A stretch of DNA of 64,000 nucleotides, from the NCBI GenBank assembly GCA_937625935.1, contig OW569368.1, positions 424,978 through 488,977 of the forward strand, given 5' to 3'. A program made the translations under genes and the position numbers. Shown one piece after another: positions 29,528-40,173 of this stretch (its first letter is position 1; the number at the start of each line of letters is the position of its first letter). The notes below the pieces were generated by a model. It was not told the origin of the DNA. It did not search any database and was given only the letters and a program-made list of their open reading frames with translations. Source of the stretch: Tetramitus jugosus (taxonomy: Eukaryota > Heterolobosea > Eutetramitea > Acrasida > Vahlkampfiidae).

Positions 29528-31618
29528 TTACATTACCATATTTCCATGGGATGATAGTCGATCATAAATAGTCTTAACAAAAAGAGTAAACATACTGTTA
29601 CTATCCGTGTTGCTTAATATCGTTTCGATGTGTCTCATATTGTTGGCATGCTGTGTTTGATTCGATAAAATGTTCATGAAGCGATCATAAACAAACTCAG
29701 AAAAGACTTGGAGAGAGGGAGGTGCCATCTCGCGACTCTCAAATCCATATCGTTGTTTTTCATCTTCGTTCAACTCGAGAGAGTCAAACGAGAATTTTCT
29801 TTCGAATTTAAAGTCCAGCATACGGCGTGTGCTGCACAGGAACATCAAACAGATATGAATAGTTTCATTCATTGTTGGTTGATCTGCAAAGAAGAGTATC
29901 ACTTTGTCAACCTGTTTTTGGAGAACAGGTAAACTATATGAAAGTTGTGTGCGGTTCTCTGACAAGTCTACCCACATTTGTATCTTTTCCATTTTGTTGC
30001 ACAGATTGTGTTCATTCAATGATACAACCAAGTCTATCAAATGAGATACCCCATGTGGATAGTTGAGAGTTCCAAATTGCGTCAAGTGTGGCATTGACCG
30101 AATGAAGCTCTTAAAACCATCTCTCTCCAAATTTGTTGAGTCCAAGCATGCTGTCTCAAGATTAGTGCTCATTGAACAGCTTGGAAAATCAACAAAATTC
30201 GGAATATTCGCAGTGTCTAATTCAATGGTTCTTAGACGATGTAACTTAGTAAAAAGATCCACAAAATTCTCTGTTTCTATAAGTTCTACGCTGTAGGTCG
30301 ACAACTTGAGCAAGTTGGTACATGTCAGTAGTGTTTCAAATGTATCATCATCTAATTCGTCCGAGTCTACAAATTTTACAACAGATATATGATGAAGAAC
30401 GCTGGGTGGTAAATACTGGAACAATGTTGTTGGGCCCTTAAAAATTGTCAAGGATTGAATGTTAGCAAGGGCTGACTCATCACTGTAGTTGCACTCATTA
30501 ATTGATAGTTTTCTCACTCTTCTCCCGCTCAGTTGTTGTAGCAGAGCGTGTACAGTTGCTTCACAATGTATCTGCTTTACACTCAAGCTCGTTAATTGTG
30601 GAAGTACAATAGATGCAAGACGGTCAATATCATCAATCTCTATCGTGTCATCCAATGTATTACGTAAGTGTAAGGTCTCTACATTTTGACCGCAGCAATT
30701 CAGCATTTTCCATAAAAATTCCTGTGGACCAGCAATTCTTAACTTCTTAACTGCAGGAACACTGAAAGATGATGCTTCTAGATCCATCGAATCTGTTTGA
30801 ATCGTGAGATCTACAATATGGCCAGGCAGATTCAGATTCTTCAATGTTTCAACTTCTAGCTCAAGTTTAGTAAGCTTACTCAATTGCATCAACTCATCAC
30901 ACCAGTTATTCCCCTTTGAAGCTTTCAAAGACAGTTGAGTCAATGTTTCTTTGATAGTTGACTCACAAACAATTTGTTTCATGAGATTTTTTCCAGATGA
31001 TCGATGCAAAATCAGAGATAATCGCCGTAGATTCATTTGTCGCAACAACACTGTTCTTGGTGCGTGATCCATGGGGCACAACAAGTGCAAATCCTCTATA
31101 GACGTCGAAACACAATGATCAGCCATGTATTTCATCACATGCACTTCCACCAGTGAACCATTGGACGAAACAAAGCTCAAAGCTCTCAAGTCAGACAATA
31201 CATTCTTCCATGAATGACAATGTAGGGAGGTATGACTCACTGGATTCGAAATATCAATAACTAGCTCCGTTACTTTCAAACTTTCACACCCAAGAATACA
31301 GTTGATCCAAAATTGATTCTTCACATGAAATTTGCTTGCATTGGCTCTCATTGCAAAAGCAATCAAGTATTTTGAAGAAATCAATAAAGAAGGACAAGTT
31401 CTGCTGAGGGGAATGCACTGTGAGTGTTGAGACCAGAGAGCATATGGAGACTCATCACAACAACAACAACCTTGAATAAACGAATAGAAAAAGTGGTTGA
31501 CCAATGAGAGTTGGTGAATGAGGAGAGATGGAGAAAGGAAATGACACACGTGACCAATGAGTTCTTTTGGTAGGAGTTGTGTGATGTTTGTCGTTGTTGT
31601 TGTTGTTTGGTCGGTCAT
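29528..31618 (-). CDS. F-box/leucine-rich-repeat protein
   Basis: This 696-residue protein starts with an F-box-like helix set (LLPKELIGHVCHFLSPSLLIHQLSLVNHFF is the pattern, about residues 14-44) and continues with many irregular leucine-rich repeats (for example LTKLELEVETLKNLNL, LTSLSVKQIHC, LRTIELDTANI). The repeats are more divergent than those of the 16.7- and 18.2-kb pair and lack their GIHTL motif, so it is a different subfamily. A likely SCF substrate adaptor by family. The Thr-rich stretch right after the start is low complexity. It starts at the ATG at 31618; the WD40 gene lies just upstream in the same direction. Confidence 0.75.
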   Translation of the reverse strand: MTDQTTTTTTNITQLLPKELIGHVCHFLSPSLLIHQLSLVNHFFYSFIQGCCCCDESPYALWSQHSQCIPLSRTCPSLLISSKYLIAFAMRANASKFHVKNQFWINCILGCESLKVTELVIDISNPVSHTSLHCHSWKNVLSDLRALSFVSSNGSLVEVHVMKYMADHCVSTSIEDLHLLCPMDHAPRTVLLRQMNLRRLSLILHRSSGKNLMKQIVCESTIKETLTQLSLKASKGNNWCDELMQLSKLTKLELEVETLKNLNLPGHIVDLTIQTDSMDLEASSFSVPAVKKLRIAGPQEFLWKMLNCCGQNVETLHLRNTLDDTIEIDDIDRLASIVLPQLTSLSVKQIHCEATVHALLQQLSGRRVRKLSINECNYSDESALANIQSLTIFKGPTTLFQYLPPSVLHHISVVKFVDSDELDDDTFETLLTCTNLLKLSTYSVELIETENFVDLFTKLHRLRTIELDTANIPNFVDFPSCSMSTNLETACLDSTNLERDGFKSFIRSMPHLTQFGTLNYPHGVSHLIDLVVSLNEHNLCNKMEKIQMWVDLSENRTQLSYSLPVLQKQVDKVILFFADQPTMNETIHICLMFLCSTRRMLDFKFERKFSFDSLELNEDEKQRYGFESREMAPPSLQVFSEFVYDRFMNILSNQTQHANNMRHIETILSNTDSNSMFTLFVKTIYDRLSSHGNMVM

Positions 31619-31657
31619 TTGTTGTTGAATTTGTTGATTCTGTGGGTGTGATTTGCT

Positions 31658-32345
31658 TCAGCGGCCTGAAAACTTGATAAAGCAACAACAAGGTTTTATT
31701 GCTGTGCGTACCAATGGGCACACCCCTCGTCTCCCCACTTCGTGTAATGAACTTTAACATTCCATTGTCTCCAAACAGAACCAACAAAGGGTTTTTGGAC
31801 TGGCTTTCGTTGTAATTATAATTCAACAAACAAATGCCTCTGATATTGAAATGTTTTGGTTCTTTGAATGAAAACTTGACTGTTCCGTCCAAGTGATAAA
31901 TGGTAATCACATTGCTCGAAGTGACTGTGGCCACTAATATTTCATCAATCCCCACTGACTCTTCCGCCACTGCGACATGCGTCAAAGGCTTCGAATGACT
32001 CACAAACTGTTGAACAATTTGACCGTCAGACACATTCCAAAGAATGGCAGTCTTGTCCTTTGATCCAGAAACAACATAGGATCTTGAAGAATTCAGACAA
32101 GTCAATGGTTTAGAATGCCCTGACAACTTGAATTTCGCTTCAGTGATGGAATCTGTGTCCGTGTCAGAAAACTCATGGAGGATGACTGAAGGGATGTCAT
32201 CGTCAAGTCCGATTGCACAAAAATGGCCTTCAAAGGATGAAGTCAAGAGTTTGGCTCTGTAATGGCTTTTGTCAATAGGTAACACTTCCCAGGTTTGTTG
32301 TGCCATGCCTGTTTTTCCTGGGTTGACCTTGTGTTCTTTTGGCAT
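31658..32345 (-). CDS. WD40-repeat protein, 3' end uncertain
   Basis: From the ATG at 32345 the protein has WD40-like blades: KLSGHSKPLTCLNSS..., VSGSKDKTAILWNV, QFVSHSKPLTHVAV and VITIYHLDGTVKFSF. The frame stays open to 31455, but the last part runs into the start of the F-box gene and is low complexity. A possible 46-nt intron (GTACGC at 31711 to TTCAG at 31666) would end the protein at a TGA at 31658-31660 after G-R (213 residues), before the F-box gene's ATG. I prefer that model but cannot prove it. Only four or so blades are visible, fewer than a full seven-bladed propeller, so it may be truncated or highly divergent. The specific family is not recognised. Confidence 0.55.
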
Positions 32346-32503
32346 TTCCTGAATTCCGCGAAACTCCTCATTGCAATCCGAACTTAGAATTGATCGAATT
32401 TGGAAGTTTCAAGCCAGTTAGATTGTTGATCTGATCTTGCAAGCTTTTTGGTGAACCTGAAGATAAGTCAGCAATCAACCAACGAGTTTTCATTTGTATT
32501 GCG

Positions 32504-34384
32504 ATGGAACACCTGATCAACACAGTAAGCCATTGCTTCAATGTGTATAGAAATCCTCACTATTTACTAGATGAGGAGGAGTTGGGGCAAATGATTGACT
32601 CCAGAGGGAGTATACTTACTCGCACAAGACAGCACTATGAATTAATGAAGACATTGATACCTTACTTGTGGCCTAAAGGAAATTGGGGAGTGAGTTTTCG
32701 AGTCATTTTGGCGTTTATGTGCTTAGTATTGAGCAAAGTTGTCAATGTTAGTGCTCCTTTTGCATACAAGCACGCAGTGGATTCGATGACTCGAGATAGA
32801 TTTAGTTTGCCGGTGTTTGCTATCCTAGCATACGGTTTAGGTGCAATCACAAACAACTTTTTAACCAACTTGAGAGATGTATTGTTTGTTAAAGTGCAGA
32901 ATAATGCACTCAGAGAGGTTTCCATTCAGTTGTTTACGCACTTGCACAAATTATCCATCGCTTTTCACCTGAATAGAAAGACTGGTAGTGTGTTGAGAGC
33001 AATTGACCGTGGAACAAAGAGTATTCAATCTGTAATTCAGTTTTTGATCTTTAACATCTTTCCAATCATGTTAGAAGTGCTGTTGGTGTGTTCTATATTG
33101 ATCATTCGTTATACAGCCTGGATCTCTATCGTGACATTTGGATTTGTAACTCTATATGTCATATTTACAATCATGGTAACAGAATGGCGTACCAAATTCC
33201 GCAGGGATATGAACAAATTTGAGAATGACGCAAATGACAGAGCAGTAGATAGCTTACTGAATTTTGAAACTGTCAAATATTTTGGTGCTGAAAAATATGA
33301 GGCTGAGAGATATCGAGAAGCTATCGATCTCTATATACAACAAGCTCAGAAGAGCACGGCTTCTCTTGCATTTCTCAATATTGGACAAAGTTCGATTATT
33401 TCGCTGGGACAGCTATCTGTCAATCTACTTTGTGCTTCTCAAATGTCCATGGGCAACATGACTGTTGGAGATTTTGTGATGATAAACACATTCATTCTTC
33501 AGCTCTATGTTCCTCTTAACTATTTAGGAACAAGTTACCGAGTGATTAAGAAATCATATGTTGACATGGAGAATATGTTTGATTTGTTGAAGGAGCAACC
33601 TGGTGTTCAGGATTTGCCTGATGCTCAGATTTTTGTTCCTAAAGGGGGTGAAGTCGTATTCGAAGATATCAAATTCAAGTACAATAATGATAGTGATCAA
33701 ATGGTACTGAAGGGAGTATCTTTTTGTGTTAAGCCTGGCAAGCAACTAGCCATTGTAGGTTCTTCAGGCTGCGGTAAGACGACGATAAACAAGCTTCTGT
33801 TTCGCTTCTACAACCCAAACTATGGCAGAATTCTTGTTGATGGTCAGGACATTACTCAGGTCAAGCAAGAAACTTTGAGACAGTGCATAGGTATTGTTCC
33901 TCAGGATACCGTGTTGTTCAACGATTCAATCAGGTACAATATCCAATATGGTAACCTTGAAGCAAGTCATGAGCAGGTAGTGCAAGCAGCTGAAGTGGCA
34001 GCAATATTGTCCAAAATTGAAGGTTTTGACGGGGGGTGGGACACACTAGTCGGTGAGCGTGGGACCAGATTATCGGGCGGAGAGAAGCAACGAGTGGCCA
34101 TTGCTCGTGTTGTGCTCAAAGGAACAGAGATTGTCGTAATGGATGAAGCTACAAGTTCTTTGGATTCCGTTACAGAAGAAGTAATTCAACACAAGTTACG
34201 AGAGGTATTCAAAGGAAAGATAACAACGATTGTTTTCGCTCACAGGTTGAGTACAATTGTGGACTCGGATGAGATTATTGTCTTAAATGATGGTGTGATC
34301 GTAGAGCGCGGTACTCATGAGGAGTTGTTGGAGCTAAGAGGTGAATATAGTAGGCTTTGGGACAAGCAGAGCAGGAACCATTGA
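32504..34384 (+). CDS. ABC half-transporter, subfamily B (ATM1/ABCB6/ABCB7-like)
   Basis: This 626-residue half transporter has six membrane helices (about residues 65-330) followed by one nucleotide-binding domain. Seen: FHLNRKTGSVLRAIDRGTKS and LLNFETVKYFGAEKYE, both typical of the ATM1/HMT1 group; Walker A GSSGCGKTT (about 419-427); Q-loop; signature LSGGEKQR (523-530); Walker B IVVMDEA (D547); and H-loop FAHRLST (H580). ATM1/ABCB7 exports a sulphur compound from mitochondria for cytosolic iron-sulphur proteins, while HMT1/ABCB6 members act at other membranes. The N-terminus has no obvious mitochondrial presequence, so the compartment is open. All ATPase motifs are intact. Confidence 0.9.
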   Translation: MEHLINTVSHCFNVYRNPHYLLDEEELGQMIDSRGSILTRTRQHYELMKTLIPYLWPKGNWGVSFRVILAFMCLVLSKVVNVSAPFAYKHAVDSMTRDRFSLPVFAILAYGLGAITNNFLTNLRDVLFVKVQNNALREVSIQLFTHLHKLSIAFHLNRKTGSVLRAIDRGTKSIQSVIQFLIFNIFPIMLEVLLVCSILIIRYTAWISIVTFGFVTLYVIFTIMVTEWRTKFRRDMNKFENDANDRAVDSLLNFETVKYFGAEKYEAERYREAIDLYIQQAQKSTASLAFLNIGQSSIISLGQLSVNLLCASQMSMGNMTVGDFVMINTFILQLYVPLNYLGTSYRVIKKSYVDMENMFDLLKEQPGVQDLPDAQIFVPKGGEVVFEDIKFKYNNDSDQMVLKGVSFCVKPGKQLAIVGSSGCGKTTINKLLFRFYNPNYGRILVDGQDITQVKQETLRQCIGIVPQDTVLFNDSIRYNIQYGNLEASHEQVVQAAEVAAILSKIEGFDGGWDTLVGERGTRLSGGEKQRVAIARVVLKGTEIVVMDEATSSLDSVTEEVIQHKLREVFKGKITTIVFAHRLSTIVDSDEIIVLNDGVIVERGTHEELLELRGEYSRLWDKQSRNH

Positions 34385-34676
34385 GAATTGAGGATCATCA
34401 GTTTTCACTGTTGAACTCTCAATTTGGTCAAAGCGCTTCTAAATGGAAAAATATATTGGGACCAATATCTTTCGTTCGAAACAGATGAAACTTCAGAGAT
34501 GGAACAAATCAACCGAGAATGTTGATTCTAACATGGAAATCTCCCCTGTGATATAAAACATGTTCCATCCTCATTTTTCTGCAGAGAGGGTCCCCATGGT
34601 GAAACTATTTAACTGGGGTGGTTTTTCTCTCCACACATTATTTTACAACAACATTCACAATTTGTTACTATACACT

Positions 34677-35915
34677 ATGATGAAGAAGGTTATTATTTTG
34701 GCATTGTGCTTGGTTGCACTGTTTGCTCTTTTGAGCTCCACTGAGGCAAGATCTCCACTTGTGGCTCAGATTGAACGCTCTCGTCGATTCAACAACCACT
34801 TGAAGAACAGGATTCACAAGTTGAAGAAGGAGTTGAACACTCTCTCTGATGCTATGATTGAATCATCTCCAAAGGCTGACAACTGGTGCCCTCCTCAAAA
34901 GGACACCAAGACTGATGAAGATATCAACAAGTTGATTGCTTCCATCCAAACTGAAAAGTGCTTGGATGGTCAATTGAGAACATTGAACAACTTCATCAAC
35001 CTTGATTCTTTGAGTTTCACTGGTGCTCAAGCATTGAAGATCATTCCTCAATTCTCTGAGTTTGTCTTTGTTCAATCCGCTGTCATTGACATGTTGAGAC
35101 CAAAGATCTCTGGTATCTACATCTCTGAAGCAGTCCAATTGTTGTCCAAATTGGCTTCTTCTTCTGAAAAGTTGAAGTTGTTGGAATCATTGAAGAACAC
35201 TATTTATGAACTTGTTGATAACAAGCAAGCTCTGATTGACTTGTTCACCTCTCCAGCTGACAAGGCACAAGCAGAACAAATTTTGTTGAATGCCAAGGGA
35301 AGAAACTGCATCTTCGGATCTGTTGATGAACCTGAAGTGGCTATCGTCATTGATGTTTCTGGAAGTATGGAAGTTGTTTTCAAGAAGCCAGATGGAACTC
35401 AACTTGATAGAATCACCTATGTGAAGGAACAACTCGTTTCTTTGATTGCTGGATTGCAACCAAACCAATTGTTCAACATCTATCATTTCTCTGGTGACGT
35501 TAAGATTTGGTCCGATGCTCCAGTTCAAGCCACAGCAGAAAACGTTGAAAAGGCTCTTGCTTATGTCAAGGCTCTTGAAACTAGATGGACTGGTACGAAC
35601 ATTAGTGATGCTCTCAAAGCTGCATTCCAAAAGGGAACTGCCAACTTGAAGGCAATCTACTTGTTGAGTGATGGTCAACCAAATGGCGGAATTACTGATT
35701 TGGCCAGAATGAAGGCTGAAATTGCTCAATGGAACAAACAAAGACAAACTCCAGTTGTTGTCAACACTGTCGCTTTCACCCTTGGACACTACTTGGCAGC
35801 AACTAAGGAGAGTGAAACTGCAGCTCAGAAGAAGAATGCCACCATCTTTATGAGAGGTATCGCTGATGTCACTGGAGGAATGTACAAGATGTTTGATGAC
35901 GGTACTCACGGTTAA
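34677..35915 (+). CDS. Secreted von Willebrand factor A-domain protein
   Basis: The 413-residue protein begins with a clear signal peptide (KKVIILALCLVALFALLSS, cleavage probably after STEA). A Leu-rich helical region (about residues 30-210) of unknown family follows. The VWA domain starts at about residue 220 with a complete MIDAS DVSGS (226-230), continues through the Thr of RWTGTNISDAL and the Asp of LLSDGQPNGG, which are the other metal-coordinating positions. VWA domains bind ligands or partner proteins through a divalent metal. The open frame extends up to 34560, but the start giving a signal peptide is 34677 (or 34680). The composition and codon use suggest high expression (many AAG/CTC-TTG codons). 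The partner is unknown. Confidence 0.85.
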   Translation: MMKKVIILALCLVALFALLSSTEARSPLVAQIERSRRFNNHLKNRIHKLKKELNTLSDAMIESSPKADNWCPPQKDTKTDEDINKLIASIQTEKCLDGQLRTLNNFINLDSLSFTGAQALKIIPQFSEFVFVQSAVIDMLRPKISGIYISEAVQLLSKLASSSEKLKLLESLKNTIYELVDNKQALIDLFTSPADKAQAEQILLNAKGRNCIFGSVDEPEVAIVIDVSGSMEVVFKKPDGTQLDRITYVKEQLVSLIAGLQPNQLFNIYHFSGDVKIWSDAPVQATAENVEKALAYVKALETRWTGTNISDALKAAFQKGTANLKAIYLLSDGQPNGGITDLARMKAEIAQWNKQRQTPVVVNTVAFTLGHYLAATKESETAAQKKNATIFMRGIADVTGGMYKMFDDGTHG

Positions 35916-36279
35916 GAAGCTATGATCGAGTCGAGGAATGCTGTTGTAAAGCATGGATTGATTGATAGACAAGAACTTGCACTCAAATTAGTTCGTCTGT
36001 CTATCAAGAAATAAAACCTCTCCTTTCTTAGAAATTCAATTCCAGACAATTTGAAACTTTGAAACATGATCGTTTCTGTTTTCCGGCCTTCTGTACGATA
36101 CTTTGAGCAGTAGATGATCCCAAAGACGGCGAGAATAATCACTCCAACATCGTTCTCTTTGTTTTATAGTAACGGAACATGTTACTGAAGATGTTGACTG
36201 ATTCATGTGGTATTGATGTTATCATCTTTGAGCGGTAGGAGTATGCCAAGGGCATTGTCGCTTCGCGTTTATTACAAGT
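35916..36279. other. Convergent 3' region, no gene seen
   Basis: This lies between the VWA gene and the convergent tail-anchored-protein gene. Short ORFs here have no recognisable content. No RNA gene or repeat was noticed. Confidence 0.45.
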
Positions 36280-36818
36280 CTACTTGAAATAAGAATATCC
36301 AGATACACAAGTGTGTATCATTATAGCTAGGAATATCAGTACCATCATCCAGTCCCTGAATTGTTGAGTTGATTTTTGCTCTTGTTTGACGAGGAATGCA
36401 TTAATTTTTCTACGGTAATCATTGATCTCAACATAAGCACTTCTTGAATCATTTCTATCACCAATCTGAATTCGTAACAGATCTATACCTCTGTTGATTA
36501 CAATACTATCAAAGACTGCTAACTTCAAAGTTGGTTCCACCTCCTGCAATAAATTCAGAATATAAGTCGATCGTTGACAGCATCAATAGCAATAAGCTCA
36601 GCATCTATCTCTACTTTTCTTTTCAATTCACCCCAATTAATCTCCAATCCTCTATCAGTCTGTAACAAGTCGGTTTCATCAATTTGAAATGTGCTCACAG
36701 CTTTGTCCTGTAGACTTCTAGTTCTTGGGAACACAACAGCACTACAAAGAACATTGATTTTAACATCATTAGAGATTGTTGTCAAATAATCCGAAAGGCT
36801 GTGTTTTAGGTACTCCAT
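36280..36818 (-). CDS. Small tail-anchored membrane protein, two exons, unknown function
   Basis: Two open stretches on the minus strand join by a 71-nt intron (GTAGAG at 36614 to GCAG at 36544, phase 0), which connects ...NWGELKRK to EVEPTLKLAVF. From the ATG at 36818 the product is about 155 residues. Most of it is soluble and charged. A single hydrophobic helix near the C-terminus (WMMVLIFLAIMIHTCVSGY) leaves a few residues after it, as in tail-anchored proteins. The frame continues upstream of 36818 to a GTG at 36908 without an ATG, so an additional 5' exon is possible. I do not recognise the family. Confidence 0.55.
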
Positions 36819-37149
36819 CGTCGTTTGTTTTCTTGCACAATGACTGCGAAATTGTAACGATCGGGGAACTGGGTTCAGCAACAATAAAAAGTGCCTCTGT
36901 ACAGCCACTATAATAGTACCTGCCTTTTCAGCTCTAATACTTCCTCACTCCGTTCTACACAATTCATGGGAGATAATAAACTTCCAAATACCAACCAAGG
37001 TTACAATCAGAGAATTTGGTTGAATGACCTTCCTGTTTTGCAATGGTGGGAAATTCGTTTTCAGTGTTGACGAGAACGGTTTTTGTTGGAATCACAGACT
37101 GTTTCAACAATAACAATCAAGATTGAATGTCTTGTTTATTTGAATGATT
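36819..37149. other. Intergenic, no gene seen
   Basis: This holds the 5' flank of the tail-anchored-protein gene and the 3' flank of the dehydrogenase. A possible extra 5' exon of the former could lie at 36819-36908. Nothing else was noticed. Confidence 0.4.
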
Positions 37150-38466
37150 TTAATCAGATGAGGCTGCCAAAGTGCTCAAAGTAGGTAAGATCGGATCAGG
37201 TGGACCTGAGAACTTGGTTTGGATGAATGTTTTGATCACACCCTTTTCCTTGGCATCAAAGTACTTGTAAACGAGAGGAATATCCTCCAATTGGAATCTA
37301 TGAGTGAGTATAGTCTTGAAAGCAGTATCCAACTTGCCAGTTTGAATATACTTTGAGAGAATATCTTTCCAATACTTTTGAACAGGAGCTTGACCACCAC
37401 CAATGAAGCGAATACCCTTTTCCATGATACCACCAACATTGACATGGTTGGAGTAAGCAGCATAATCTGCAATCAGTACAATTGTTCCAAATTTTTTGAC
37501 CAATTTGATCATTTCATTTAGTACTTCACTCGAATCAGTCTCCAATCCTACTGCTCTCTCAATCTTGTGCAAGAGAGTTTTAGTGTATCGGAAACCTGCA
37601 CAATCAATTGCTCTGTCGATTCCACCTGGACAAATTTCTTGAATAGTTTTAACTGGATCTTGTTCATCAAAATTGACAGTTTCAACACCGAGAAAGTCTT
37701 CAGCACGCTTCAAACGATCAGGTACATTATCAATGAGGATGATTCGTGAAGCACCCATGATTTTGGCCCAGGCACAGCATAACAAACCAATTGGTCCAGC
37801 ACCCCAGATTCCCACAACATTACCCTTCTCAAAATTTGCTTCTACACATGCATGATAACTGGTACAGAGCACATCACTGAGATAGAGACCCTTCTCATCT
37901 GGAACATCATCTGGCAAAGGTAACAAGTTGACATCTCCGAATGGAACACGAACATACTCTGCTTGTCCTCCAGCAAAACCAGATGTGAAATGGGAATAAC
38001 CGAAGATAGCAGCAAAGCGATGACCATACAGATCATTCATCAATTTGGAATCATTGGTAGTGTCACACATGCTTGATAAGCCCTTCTTACAGTATTCACA
38101 CTTACCACAAGCAATTTGGAAAGAGCAGACAACTCGTTGACCAACCTTCAACTTACACTCAGGTCCCACTTCATCCACTATACCACAAAATTCATGACCG
38201 AGAATATCTCCAGATCTCATCTCAAAAATCTCTTTATGATACAAGTGGAGATCAGATCCACAGACAGTTGTACCTGTTACTCTCACAATGGCATCTTGAG
38301 GTTCAGTAACAGCAGGTACCGGTGTATCAATCACACGAACATCCTTATCACCAAACCATGCTACAGCCTTCATGGTTTCACCCTTGCGAGTTTTGTACTC
38401 GGGACTTGTTGTCGTGGGAATATCACCACTCAATTTCTCATAAACATTACTCAATAGATTTGCCAT
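37150..38466 (-). CDS. Zinc-dependent alcohol dehydrogenase, formaldehyde-dehydrogenase-like MDR protein
   Basis: This 438-residue medium-chain dehydrogenase has intact zinc sites. The catalytic zinc ligands are C69 (in TTVCGSDLH) and H91-E92 (GHEFCG). The structural zinc lobe has C120, C123, C126 and C134. The NAD-binding Rossmann turn is GIWGAGPIGLL, followed by an acidic residue at the end of strand 2 (ILIDNVPDR), which favours NAD over NADP. The C-terminal part (GGIDRAIDCAGF, then a long insert with KKFGTIVLIADY) resembles glutathione-independent formaldehyde dehydrogenases and related threonine-dehydrogenase-like proteins. It probably oxidises a small alcohol or aldehyde adduct; the substrate is unproven. 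It is a single exon starting at the ATG at 38466. Confidence 0.87.
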   Translation of the reverse strand: MANLLSNVYEKLSGDIPTTTSPEYKTRKGETMKAVAWFGDKDVRVIDTPVPAVTEPQDAIVRVTGTTVCGSDLHLYHKEIFEMRSGDILGHEFCGIVDEVGPECKLKVGQRVVCSFQIACGKCEYCKKGLSSMCDTTNDSKLMNDLYGHRFAAIFGYSHFTSGFAGGQAEYVRVPFGDVNLLPLPDDVPDEKGLYLSDVLCTSYHACVEANFEKGNVVGIWGAGPIGLLCCAWAKIMGASRIILIDNVPDRLKRAEDFLGVETVNFDEQDPVKTIQEICPGGIDRAIDCAGFRYTKTLLHKIERAVGLETDSSEVLNEMIKLVKKFGTIVLIADYAAYSNHVNVGGIMEKGIRFIGGGQAPVQKYWKDILSKYIQTGKLDTAFKTILTHRFQLEDIPLVYKYFDAKEKGVIKTFIQTKFSGPPDPILPTLSTLAASSD

Positions 38467-38855
38467 ACTGTGTGTGCGTATACAAGTTGTAGATTATTTT
38501 TGTTTGAAAAACCAGTTGTTGGATCGAACCGAACACTCTTATATCTTGTCGATCTGAGATCTATAACCAAAAAACGTGGTCAACCATTATGATCAAATTT
38601 TAGCTGGCTAAGTCCCAAGATGGAAAGAGAAATACCCGTTCCGACATTTTGGTTGTGTGAACGGACCATACAACGCGTATTGTTGATAAAACAAAGCGCC
38701 AAAATTCCAAACAGCTGATTCATCCCTTTTCTTTCCTTTGTTGTCGCACGTGACTAACACCACAGAAACATGGATTCGAGTGAAGAATATGGTAATTGGT
38801 CTAATTAGAACTTGTCAAGTCATAGTTCAACTACTAATGGTATTTATTGGATCAT
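38467..38855. other. Promoter region of the dehydrogenase and 3' flank of LRR gene
   Basis: No ORF or RNA gene was noticed. The part near 38640-38760 has moderate GC. Nothing repetitive. Confidence 0.4.
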
Positions 38856-39584
38856 TTATCCAAAGTACTTAACACAAGTTGCATTGCACAAATGTTCAGC
38901 CCACTTTGCAATTGGACATCTAAATCTGTTCTTGGACAAGTTACAGGCTTGCAAGAATGGAGCTGGCATGGCAAGATCTTGAGGAAATCCGGTGAGTTGG
39001 TTACCACTCAAGTCCAAATACTGCAACTTAAACTTTGAGTATAGACCAGCAAAGGAAGATGGCATGACACCAGTGAATGAATTTCCACTGAGGTTTAATC
39101 TAGTGAGTCTTTGAAGCTGAGTAATTTGAGTTGGGAACTCAGTTGAGAAGAAGTTATCAGACAAATCCAATGAAGACAAGCTTTGCAACTCATTGAAAGA
39201 TTTTGGCAAGGTCTTGAGTGAGTTAGACTTCAACAACAAAGTAGTCATTTGCTTCAATGCTCCAAAAGTCTCTGGAATAGCTCCCTGCAACTTATTAGAA
39301 GATAGATCCAGTGCATCTAATCTAGTCAAACTTCCAATCGAATCTGGAATCTTACCATTCAAGTTATTGTTGTGTAATTTCAACTTGGTTACATAGGAAT
39401 AAGCATCGCAAGTAACACCGTTCCACTGACAATAGTTCTTTGACTGCAACCAGTTGCCTCGGTCTTTCCAACTGAAACCATCAGTTTGTTCAAACAAGTC
39501 GCTGAGTGCAATAAATTGGCTATCAAGTGCAAAAGCTGTGTAGAACAAGCAGACAAGGAGCAAGGATAAGAGAACTTTCTTCAT
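38856..39584 (-). CDS. Secreted leucine-rich-repeat protein (plant-type LRR)
   Basis: The 242-residue protein has a signal peptide (KKVLLSLLLVCLFYTAFA), an N-terminal cap with SKNYCQWNGVTCDA (the paired-Cys LRRNT of plant-type extracellular LRRs), and about six repeats of the L-x-x-L-x-L-x-x-N-x-L-x-G-x-I-P type (LKLHNNNLNGKIP, LDLSSNKLQGAIP, LNLSGNSFTGVMP, LDLSGNQLTGFP). A Cys-containing C-terminal cap (FRCPIAKW, LCNATC) closes it. There is no membrane helix or kinase, so it is like polygalacturonase-inhibitor-type secreted LRRs and may bind surface or prey ligands; that is inference. Confidence 0.82.
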   Translation of the reverse strand: MKKVLLSLLLVCLFYTAFALDSQFIALSDLFEQTDGFSWKDRGNWLQSKNYCQWNGVTCDAYSYVTKLKLHNNNLNGKIPDSIGSLTRLDALDLSSNKLQGAIPETFGALKQMTTLLLKSNSLKTLPKSFNELQSLSSLDLSDNFFSTEFPTQITQLQRLTRLNLSGNSFTGVMPSSFAGLYSKFKLQYLDLSGNQLTGFPQDLAMPAPFLQACNLSKNRFRCPIAKWAEHLCNATCVKYFG

Positions 39585-40173
39585 TATGGTGTTGGTTGTT
39601 TACTTTTCTTTTTGAGTGCGTGGAACCTTTTAAATCATAGGTTGAGTTCAAACGTGGAAACGAACTAACACAGCTATGGGTAGGTTGAGTGGCATCGCCC
39701 GAAGTGCGACATTCAATATTTGACAACAGGGGGTTCGCACAAGGAGCATTTTTTGGTATCTCCACGGAATGGAGAGAAATGTGACAGATCAAAATTTCCC
39801 AGCTCAGGTCAGAATTACCAGGCGTAACTCCCTGTCGATTCGCCCGAAAAGACATTCGGTACACCTTAATCTAAGATATCCCTATTCTGCTTCGCCACTC
39901 AAGCAAATGACTGTGGTACTCTTTCTTTCTGTAATGATGCTTGTTATAATCCAGCCCAGTACACTTGTCACAATGGACCGTGAGCTCTGTGACTGATTGA
40001 ATGAATGCCTAGTTCTTTTGACACTCACACCAAGTGGCCAACATATGTGTCACCCGTCAAGTCTCCAAGGGTGCAACCAACGTCTGAAGCAAAAAAGTGG
40101 GTTCAATTTGATTCATGAAGAATCGATCATCAATAATTATTCAACAAAAAAAATTAAGGCTGCATCACACGCT
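39585..40173. other. Divergent intergenic region, no gene seen
   Basis: This holds the promoters of the LRR gene (minus) and kelch gene (plus). Open frames upstream of 40174 continue the kelch frame to 39997, but without coding character. No RNA gene was noticed. Confidence 0.4.
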